Assembly (NCBI GenBank): GCA_934754355.1
Contig: CAKVID010000001.1
Span: 248,001-312,000 of the forward strand
Origin: an uncultured Clostridia bacterium
GTDB taxonomy: Bacteria > Bacillota > Clostridia > Christensenellales > UBA1242
Direction: 5' to 3'
DNA: 64,000 bases
Positions 15,001 through 27,000 of the stretch are shown here, in pieces (the stretch's first letter is position 1; every line of letters begins with the position of its first letter). The translations under genes were made by a program, and so were the position numbers. Under the pieces are notes generated by a model, which did not search any database, was not told where the DNA came from, and saw only the letters and a program-made list of their open reading frames with translations.

Positions 15001-18000
15001 GCTTCAGGTGCTTCTACTTTAGCTCGTGCATACAATCTAACATCAATATCAAATGAACCGCCTGCCCATGTTCCTAGTAATGGATTACTATCTCCGCTAT
15101 TTTTCATTGTATAAGAATTATCATCAAGACTTGTCCCATAATATTCTAGTCCATTAGCCTTGATAAATCTTATATAGTAATTAGTTTCGCAATTAGTTAC
15201 TACTTGGAAATTAGAATAATAATATACTGCAAAATTATTTAATACTGTAGGAACATCAATATCTTCACTAGATTTATTAGTCTTATTGTCAATAGTTGCA
15301 ACGATATTTGTATTAGTACCATTACTACTATCAACATCAACTACTTGTACTATTCCTCTACCATATAATTTAAATGAACTAGATTTGCCAGAACTATTAT
15401 TATTATTATCAATACCAAACATCAATTTTTCTTCAAGCATAGGCTTAATTTCAGAAGCAACTATGTTTTCTGAATCAAGAGCCTCTAGATATTGAGATTT
15501 ATTAGCCTTGATTTTAACGGTTATTATATTGTCTCTAATAGGCTCAAATTCAACACCCTTAGCGGAATTAATAGTAGAAGAAGTGCCCGTTGGTACTGCA
15601 AGTATATTACCCGCTACATTTAGACCTGTACACTTATAGCCAGCTTTCATAGTAAATACAATTGTAATTACCAAATTGATGTTATTGGTATAAGAACCAT
15701 CACTATTAATAGTATAGGTTGTACCAGATAAATCATATGTCCAAGAGTATTTCGCCGCATCTACTTTGAATGGATATGTAGTAGTGCCACCAAGATTTGC
15801 AATTACACTATCTATACCATCTATACCATTGTAATTATTCTTAGTGGCTGTTACTGAATGATTAGTTGCAATAGGTGTGAAATTGTATGTTACAAATGGA
15901 GCATAAGTAAATTCAATATTAATAGTATTTTCGTAAACATAACCCTTAATACTTAAAGGCTGCTTTCTTGTATTTCCATTTGGAATAACAACATTAACAT
16001 CATTAACATAATTTAATTGAGATGAATTAGATGCAATAGAAACTAGGATATTTCTATCAAACTCCGAACCCGCTGGAATATCATAGAATCCAGAATCTAA
16101 TAAATCAACATCACCACGACGCAATTCAAAGTAATTACCATATACGGTAGATAATTCGTAAATAGTATCAGAAGCTTGAATATTTGAAACCATTGTAGCA
16201 ATTTTGTAACTACCAAAATATATATCGTTACTTGTAGTACTACCAGTAGGGTCAAATTTAATCTTGCTAGAAGGTGTACCATTGATGCCAATTTTAATAT
16301 TTTGAAGAGTTAAAGGATTTGATGATGTTTTTGAATAGAACGATACGAAAGGTGCAAAGTTTGCTAGATATTGTTTTCTCTCATCGCTATTTGCCAAAGC
16401 ATTAATTGCACTTGTATATTTAAGCGGAGGGTTAACTATTGTGCTATTAATAGTTGCATACTTAAATGGAATAGATGGAGTAATTGTCTTATCTGCGGTA
16501 ACTATAAATGTCTTGCTATTAGTAGTTGAGCCATCAATTGTAGCAGTACCAAATAAATTGCTTAAATTGTAAGTATATTGAGCCTCAGTTAGACTGCCAT
16601 AATTAATTGTATAAGCACATGTTTTGCCCTTGTCTACATAAATAGTATTTGTTGCATTATTTGTCAAAACCTTATTAGATACAGCATTACTATTGCCACC
16701 AGTTTCGGCAGTAGTTGTAATCTTATGAGTCGCTCTAGCATTAAGACCATTAAACAATGTAGAATAAATGTTATTTGTATTCTTATAAATACTATCTTGC
16801 AAATTAAATGTCATCTTAAACATCTGTTGCAATGAGACTTCTACATTAGTCTCGTCATTAATAGTATTTGTTCCAGAAGTAGGATAATTTAGTGTGTAAC
16901 TTGTAGTTCCCCAATATACCCTATAATGTGTAGTTCCACTATTGAATGTATATGGAGTAAATGAATTACTATCTGCAGTATCAGCACGCAATAGATTTGA
17001 GCCAGAACTTGAGTTGCGGTATTGTAGGCTTAATTTGTAATCACTACCAATAGGCACTGCATTAAATGTAGTCTTATAGGTAGTTACACCATTCTTTGTT
17101 TCAGCGGATAATATTTGTACTGAATTTGTTGTAGTTCCGCTAACAGTATTATCTAATTGAGCATAGAATTTATTCAAATTACTTGTAGACTCACTAGAAT
17201 TGATAGATAGACTAACATTCAAGTCTACTCCGCCTAATTTTGCTAGAACAGTAATAACTACACAACCACTATCGTTTACAAACTTATTATCACTATCTGT
17301 AGCGTAAGAAAGTAAACTTCTCTTATTGACAACTCCAGTAACAACTGTACCACCTGCACCTGTACTAGATGTATTAAATGTCATTACATTATTATCATCA
17401 CTACTAGATACATTATCATGAGGATAACCAAGCAACACCTTAAGTCCAACAGGATTAGAACTGGTACCATCATTTAAACTAGTACTATATGAAACAGCTT
17501 CAGAATAAAAACCATAGTTATTAGGATTAGTAACCTCGAAACCACTACCAACTGAAACTGTGCTTATTTTGTAACTATCGTTGCTATCCACTACAAGAAT
17601 AGTGCTTGCAGCCTGCAAATCAGTTGGATAAGCATCAGTCTTATTGTATGGATAAGATACATAGAATGCAGTATTTGTAGTTGAAAAACTACCTACTTGT
17701 ACACTCAAGTGGTCATCTGCAGCTATCATTGTCTTGACAGCATAATAATTGAATAGATATAAATCTCTACCACTACTAGTAGTAGCAGAATAATTAAGTG
17801 TAATATAGTTATTAGCACTAGAACCTAAATTTGTTGTAGGACTAGTAACAGTATAATTAAGCATATTAGTGTTGCTATTAGACATATTGAATGTAGCAGT
17901 AGCCCCACTACCACTGAATGTTACACTATTCTTGTAATAACCAGTAGAAGTATCGAAAAGTACAGCTTTGGTAGCATTACCTATAGCCATAGATTGTAAT

Positions 18001-21000
18001 TTTATAGCTGACTTAGTGCCATTGGTTTCTTTAAGGTTAATAATCAAAGCGTCAGTTCTAAACATTCTATTAGTCATACTATCTACTGCACTATAGAAGT
18101 ATGGCGATGATTGAATATTCTCTGTAATATTATGTTTGGAATAACTCAAAGGTTCATAGAAAGATAAGTTGGCAGTATTTAAGTATAATCTAATTACACC
18201 ACTATTTGAATTTAGTGTAATTGAACTAGTAGTACCAACAACTCCAGCAGTACCCCATGTACCATATCCACTAGCAGTCTTCTCGGCAAGTTTTGTACTC
18301 TCACTAGTACCATTGAAGTATGTCACTTTTGTTAAATATAATTTTGGTTTAGCAATGCATTGATAAATATTCAAAGTTGTTGAAGAACCAGAAATTGTTG
18401 TTAACTCGCCTTCATTTATACCAAATGTCGCTTCATCATCAGTAGTATTAGTATCAAAGTTGGTATTATAGAATAATGTATTTCTATAATTCTTAGTATT
18501 ATATAGATACTTTCCACCATACAATTTATCGCTTGTAGAAGGAGATGTTGCAGTAATTTTGGTATTATTTACATAATACTCAACACTCGCAGTGTACAAG
18601 GTTATCCCACTATTTACAAGTAATGGATAATTTCTATTGTGTTGTTTATAAGTATCTTTATACCCTGTTGAGCCAGTATCAATGAACCAAACCGAATTAA
18701 AATTAAAACTACCAAAATTAGATTTATTCTTCATTTGTGCTTCAGTTAAAGATGTTCCACATGCACCAGAAGCGGCAGTATTTTGCATATGATAATAACT
18801 GTCAATAACACTACCATTAGGCGTAGAATTAGAAATTGGAGATATATTATTATGCAAAGCACCTGTAGCTACAAAGTAACAATTTTCTACAACATAATCA
18901 GCATTAACTCTACTAACTATAGCAGCCTTTAGATTGGAGCTACTTAGAGTGCCACCATCGGTATTAATTACCATATAGCAATTTCTAATTTCTTTAGAAT
19001 AATCTACCAAAAAATATCTAGATTTATTGCTTCCAGTTGGTATTTTGATATCGTAATAACATCTCTCAATAGTTCCTTGACTCCACATAATAAAGTCTAG
19101 AGAGTTACCTGTATATCCAGTTCTAGTTAATGTTTTGCTAGTATACGCTCCGCAATCAGTTACTTTAGCATCTTTAAAGACACCATCAACAAAGATTGAA
19201 CCCTTACCTGAAATTAGAGATGCTTTGGATTTTACATCAAAATCATATAAATAAACATTCTTTACGATGTTACCAAGACCTTCAAAAACATAATTTCTTT
19301 GGCTATCAACCCAAATCATAATATTTTTGAATTTGTAGCTTCCACCATCAAAAACGCAATACATGGCGGTTGACATACCTTCAAAAGCATAGTCATTACT
19401 ATAATTGTAGGTTACACTACCCTTAGTAAATGTAAGAGAAGCACCGGCTGTATGTGGAGAAAATTCCAAATCTGCCCCAACCGAATAGTTACCTCTATCT
19501 GTCTGCACATAAGTATTTGCATACCTGCCCCATTCAAGGGCATTCATAATAATATTTGGATTATTATCTGTATATCTATTATATGTAGCCCTAGCAATAT
19601 CCGCCCAAGTAAATTTGTGGAGTGTAATTGTAATAGTTGCACCTACCGGAATATCCTTTACACTGATATATCTCATGGTAAAGTTATTATTTCCCTTTGT
19701 TTTTGGATTAGAACCAGTAGCACTTATACCGTTTGCTTCCATTATAAGACCGGTATTATCGCCAGATACATAGTAATTGGTTGTGGTAGTACCCGATGTT
19801 ACAGCGACATCTGCATAATAAGATTTTGGATTATCTGTTGGGAATGTAATTCCCAATACATTATATTTGTAATATGCTCCACTAACCGTTCGATTAGTTG
19901 TAGTATACGAACCGCTTGTGCCATTGAAAGTATATCCAGCACCAGTTGAATCTTCGGAATATATATAAGTTTGGTCAAATTTAATTGTAACCGACCCTGT
20001 AGTTCGTATATTTGTTATCTTAATCGTTCTAGCAACTTTATCTGTAGTATACGAACCAACACCAGAACTAGAAATCTTATTGCTAACGGCAAACTCATAA
20101 TTATTACTATTAGAATAAGATGCCGTAGCAGTAGCAACTGTGGTCGTATTATACATTAATTTAATAGTACTACTATTACCTGGATACAAACATTTAATAT
20201 TCAAATAATGTGTGCCACCCTCACTACCCAAGTATACAAATAAACTAGTTTTATTTCCATATGTAGTTGCGGTAGCAGACGAATTATATTTGTACTCTAT
20301 ATATGGAACATATGTACCTGTCGTATTATTGCCATTAACAAATGTATAATATGTAGCAGATGAAGGAGCAGAAACTTTGGTTAATACTCTATCTTTTCCT
20401 CCAAGTGTAGGCTCATCTACATGGTCATAAGTAATAATATACTGAGGAAGGCTAGTTATAGAAGGCTCTGGTTGTCCCGCAATATTATAACCATTATCCA
20501 TAACATTAAGTGTAATAATCCTCTCAGTAGAGTTATAAGCATAACTACCATAAGAAGTATTCTCTCTTATATCATGGACAGTCCCACTATTATTTGCTTT
20601 ATAAAATACATGTCGATTAGATTTGAGGTAATTTAGTTTGTCATATACAGTAGAAGCAACACAATTAATAGAATCATAAGAGTCACTAGATAATAATGGA
20701 TCTGTTATTCTTACTGTAATCTTGGCATTTAAGTCACCAGTAAGCGAATACCACTTGGCAACATAGTTACCATTGGTGGTACCATATCCCACTTTATAAT
20801 ATCCTGAACTAAGTTGACTACCATTATCATATTCAGAAATTGTAGCCCCACTACTAGCTGCAACATATGGAACTAAGCCCATTCCATAATCTTTGACACC
20901 ATCGCCGTCAATATCTGTAGAGCCATCTGTCTTGGCAATAGAATATTTATCATATACCAACATAAAGTGAACAGTTTGTTCGGCAGTGCCAACAGTTATA

Positions 21001-24000
21001 TACATTGGACCACTATCAGATTTTAAGTAATTACCTGCATAAGATGATGGAATAGTATATTTATATGCCTTAAATCCACTCAAATTATTACGACCATCTG
21101 ATGTAGAAGATATTGTTGTATAATCATTGCTAAATATATTAACTGCCGGTGTATTTGCAGTATATGCCGCTTGGTTTGCATATATTTTATGTATTTTATT
21201 AGCACCACTAACAGTATTACTTACTAAATAAATATTTTCTCCTGGGAATACCGCAAAACTACCAGAATTATAATTTTCATTATAATATGTAGTTCTTGGC
21301 AACCATTCAGTTGCGGTATATGTTGAACCCGACTGAGTAATCTTGCTAGGAACGGCATAATCACTCTTGGCAAGCACACCATTTGTGTATAAATTTGTAG
21401 TAGAACTACTCTCTGTATTAAGAGTATCTACAAATACAGCACTAGGCTCACAGGCGTATAGTACAAAACCAATTGCAAATGAAGTAGAAGACATATCACT
21501 AGGAGCAGAAAGCAAAGAAATTATATTGCCATAATTACTACTATTTAATCTGCTGTAGCCATCATCTTCACAATCATTACAAGTGTAATTACTACTACCT
21601 AGTGTTGTAGTATTTCCAAAATGATGACCGGAATTTTTAATGTTTGACCATCCACAACTACTACAACTTTCGGTATAATTCATGGTTTTATCACAAGCTT
21701 TACATTTTGTTGTCACCATCCTATAGGTGCGTTTAAAACAATTTGAACATTGCTTTATTTGGGTTTGAGTTGTAGAAGTTAGATGCTTACAGGTACAATT
21801 AGGATAAGCACAACCATATCTTTTCAAAATTGAAGTAGTAATCGTATGACAGTATGAACATCTTTTTCTGTAAGTCGTTCCTTCTTGTCCACATCTCTCA
21901 CAATCAAAAGTATCAACATCTTCATCATAAGTATTATAGTGTTGACACTGTCCAGTACAAGAATCCCAACTACTACCTCCATCATATCCGCAAGCATATT
22001 CATAGACTTCACTCATTGTTTTATTACAATATAAGCATCTATTTATGACAAACAAACCGCTAGTGCCACATTTTGGACAATCATTGGGAGCAGAAGATGA
22101 CGATCTCCATGTCGAAGAATGCGTACAAGTACCCGTACAACTATCATAATCTCCATCACCACTATAGCCACATGGGAACTCTTCCCAAGTGCTTCCTACA
22201 TACTCATCACAACTATTACACTTATATTGATATTTTTGTGCCCATTCTCGACATTTAGGACATTGTTCACTACCGATATCAACATTAACCACTGTTTTAT
22301 TAGTATGCGGACAAGTATATCCACTACATGTAGTAGCATCAGAGCCATCGTAGCCACAACCATAAGACATAAAGGAATTAATAGTTGCATTACATGTATT
22401 ACAAGTAATTGTAGTCTGTGTACCTGATAAAGTGGAACATATTGGACACATCAATTTAGTATTTCTATTAGTTGTTTTAGATTTATGTGCACAAGTACAA
22501 CTAGGATAACCACAATTAACACTGCCACTATCTACAGTTGCATTACATGAATTACATGTTTTTACCCAGTCATAATTTGTTTGTCCACATCTACCACATG
22601 TACTTTCATTACTTCTAGATGTTGTTGTACTAGTATGAGAACATGATGATTGATAATTACTACAACTACTATTAGTACTTCTATCCCAACCACAGTCGTA
22701 TGTATAAACATCATTAAATACTGTGCGACAATGTGGACAAGAATCCCAAGTATTAGTACCTGGACCGCCACACACATCACATGTTACATCCATTTCATTA
22801 TCATAGCTCATGCCTGAGTGTGTACAAGAACTCTCACCTTCCCAACCGCAAGAGAAATTATAACTTCTAGATGTGACTGCACTACAAACTGTACATGTAG
22901 AAGTCGTGATAGTTCCAGTTGTATTACAAATAGAACATGTACCATTAGCAGTAGAATTAGTAACGTTAGTATGCAAACAAGTACTACTAGACACATTAAA
23001 TGAGAATAATTGCATATTCTGAGCAGTAGAAGTAGGTAGATTATTAGTAGACCCACTCATTACATAAATACCCCAAATATCTGCATAATCCCCTTTGAGG
23101 ATAGTACTAAGAATATTAAAATCAAATTTAAGTGCACCAGTAGCTCCAGTATTAATAATTCTCTTGGTTGCATTGTTACTTGTAGAATTAGTAGTCATTA
23201 ATTTATCTATAATCAAGTCTGTAGAACTATCCCCAGTATCATTAATCATGTAGACATCTCTATGAGCATAAGAAGACGAACTTGCATTAAAGATACTTGT
23301 TCCTTTTAATACAGATTGACTCATAATATTAGAGCCATAATAAACATTTGAATATCGTGAACTATTAGTACTAGATGGTCCTAGTCCCGAATAAATTTGA
23401 GCGAATTTAAAACCGCTAACAACTATACCTTTTATATGTGAAGACATTGTACAAGCAACACCATATATACCGATACTACTAGATCTATTAAATTGACTAT
23501 CTAGATGAGAAGCCATCGTAATACCACAATCAATAATTTGACAACTCTCAATACTGCCAGTTGCCAAGCCAACTAACATACCAACATTATAAGCACTAGA
23601 AGAACTCAATGTAGCAACGGCATCACTTGCATAAATGTAAGAATTTTTTAGTGTTAACGCTTTAATTATAGAACTAGCACTTGCAGTACATATTAGACCA
23701 CCTACACTCCTACTTATATTACTAATACTATTTGGAGCATTAACATATAGATTACTAATTGTATGTCCTTCACCCAAGAAAGTACCAGCAAATGAAGGAA
23801 TTGGTGTCCAATTATAACCAGTCATATCTATATCTGCAGTTAATTTGATTGTTTTACCAGAGAAAGTTTGTCCATCAACCGCCAATTTACAAATATAATT
23901 CAATTGCTTAGCAGTACCTATACTATAAACATTACTCGATGGACTAACTGCTGTATAATTAGAACTATCCGTACTTAATTTTCCAGAATTAATGCCGTAC

Positions 24001-27000
24001 ATATATAGTTTATTATCCGTACCAAAATTCCAGCCGTTCTGAGGACAAAATACTTCGGTAGGGATTGTATGACTAGTAGAAGGAGTATATGTAGATTTTA
24101 CATTCCAGCAGTTTGAATTTATTTTGTTTGAATAATTAGAAAATTCAGATGATGAAGATGTATATGAACAATAGAAATTTGCCGCCAAATGACTAGTAAG
24201 AATTGAACCATGAGCACCTATTCCACCATGATAAAACATATATGTAGTAGAATAAAATGCTCTGGCATCACCGGTGATTACATAATTTGCACTAGGATCT
24301 TTATTAACCATTATCTCGGTATAACTAGGAAGAAGATAAGAAGTGCTACCACCATCATTAGCATTAACACCCGCGATATGAATATATTTGCCATAGCCAT
24401 TATATGCATAACTAGATGTATCACTATATGTTAATTTGAAAGACACATTACTATTAACATTAGCTATTTTGGTATAATTATTAGTTGTGACACCACCAAA
24501 TATTCCACCAACAGATGTTCTCACCCCAGAACTATTAGACATATTATTGGTGCCTTCTTTATGAATAGTAATAGTACCGGTATATGAATTGCCTATGAAA
24601 TCCATTCTATTATTCTTCATGTAGCCAATGAATGGACCAAAGAAGTAACCATACTTATTACTTAGTTTAATATCACCATTGATGTGAGTATTAAGAATTC
24701 TTAATTTATTACCATCAGCGGCAGGTTGACCAGCCGAAGGAACATATACTTGACCTATTAGAATTGCACCTTGCTGATTAATCGTTCCATATGCAGTTAC
24801 TTGACTACCATCATTGATATGCAATTCAATTGCAGTTTCAATATTAACATTAACATTCTCAATAGTACAATGGTCCAAATTATTTAAACCGGTAGAAGAA
24901 TCCCCCGCATACAAAGCAAATATAGATCTACTAAATTTTCTAGGAGTAGTGCTTGTACTTGAAGTTGGTTTACGAACTACTATTGTCATATCCCCAAAGT
25001 AGCCATTAAATGTACCAAATAAACTATAATTATCTACATCTGGATATAATTTGTATCCATTACCATGGAAGTATCCATTAAAAGGCATCCAACCAACAAT
25101 ACTCATCTTTGAAGGCGTACCACTAGTAAAGCCAACACCACTAACATATTCACTATATGTATGACTACTAATATCGAAAGTTAAATCATTCATGGCCAAA
25201 TAATGTACATTACTTGGATTTCCTAAAATTATATTATTAAGCCAATGGAAATCATACCAAGAATAAATCTTATATGGACTATCTTTAGTTCCCATTCCTT
25301 CAATAGTTCTACCAGTTAATCTGTAAGTAGTACTAGGAGGAGTTCCTGTAACTGTACCATAATTAGTAGGTCCAAATGTGGTAGGCATTGTACCACCATT
25401 ATTATCAAATAAACCAGCATTAAGAGTTGTGGAAGATGTATTAAAATAACAATTCGAATAATTCAATGTACTGAAATAAACATATTCTCTTGATGCAGAA
25501 AGATTTTCATCACATACTCTTTGCGCACCTTTACTAATTAATTTAATAGATCTAAAGTCTATAGTTTCAAATCTAGCATCAGTTGGAGTGACAGTAAATA
25601 AGTAACTACCACCAGTTGAAGTATTATTAGTAACAGATGTACTAATAATATCACTTGCAGTAAGCCCGGCTGGAAGATTGTATTTAACAATACCTCCTCT
25701 ATTGAGTGTAATATACCACCCCAAATTTGTAGTTGTACTAAAAAGCCCCAACATTGGGTTTGTAAATATTGTTAATTCAAAATCAAAGTAATTATTGAAG
25801 TAATCAGATACTGTATCAGCAGTTCCGTCACCATAACCCGCCATAACATCATAATTGAATTCTAATTTGAAACCATCACCGATAGCATTGGCACCATGTT
25901 TCTGAAATTCTAGTGCATAAGGACCAGGAGAATATGACCAATATGTATACCCATTAACCGAAGAATAGCCATGATCCAAAGTTCTAATATATAGTATTGT
26001 TCCTTTCTTTGGCAAATCAGTATGTCCGTCACTATCAAAGTTAAAACCCACTGTATCATTTCCAACCGGCACTCCACCCTCGTGATATGTCAAATCATCA
26101 GATGGGACAAATGCTGTAACATCATATACAGAACTAGTAGTGCCACACATATAGTTATTAGCAGTGAAGTTACCTTTGCAAGTATATGTTACTGAGGAGT
26201 TCAAAATACCTACAGACATTGCAGCATAATATCCAGATCCACCATCATTACCATAAAAATAAGCATCGGAAACAAAACTTCTAAATCCGGCACTAGTCGC
26301 ACCTAATTTAACATCTACACCTTCACCGCCATATGTATATTGATCGCCCGACAAACCAAAATTTATACCTGTTGTATCTGTTTGATAGCCATACGTATTA
26401 AGTGTTTGTATAACATCAGCAATATTATCAGTTGCTGGTAAATTATATTTAATAGGGTCAGCAGTAAGTAGGACAGTATCGCCAGCATCAACTGAGGTCA
26501 TAACTACTTGAAAATAAATATAATACCCCTTATTTCCAGCAATCCATTGATCTCGTGTAGAAGAAGTAAGATAAAATCCATCTGCATGATTATACTTAGT
26601 AGCTGAATGATATACTTGAGAATCATTTTCAAAAGTATCCTCGCTAATTTCATTAGACCCAAACCCAACTCGAATACCTGCATCTGTAAATATAGAGGTA
26701 GAATTAAATTCTATGAAGTAATATTGAGACGAATATTGATCAACACTATTTGCACCAAGTCCAACCATCCAAGGGCCAGGATTAGAAGCATTATATGTAG
26801 CCGTAGCAGAAGTATTAATTTTATTTGCTACAGTATCTGATAATGTGTAGTTAAATCTATCTGAACTGGAAGAATTTACTGAAGTATTAAATATACCAGA
26901 TATATATGAACTACCCCAAACATTTGCGGTATAACTAGCAGCACTAGCGTTAGATTTATTGATATCTAAAATTACAGCAGAAAAAACACCTGTGAATAAT

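Noticed and set aside
19452..19949. 165-codon plus-strand frame and the other 60-100-codon frames across 1-27083
   Set aside because: They lie across the giant minus-strand gene in other frames, lack ribosome sites, and have the Cys/Ile/Ser/Thr-rich make-up expected from reading its repeats in the wrong frame.
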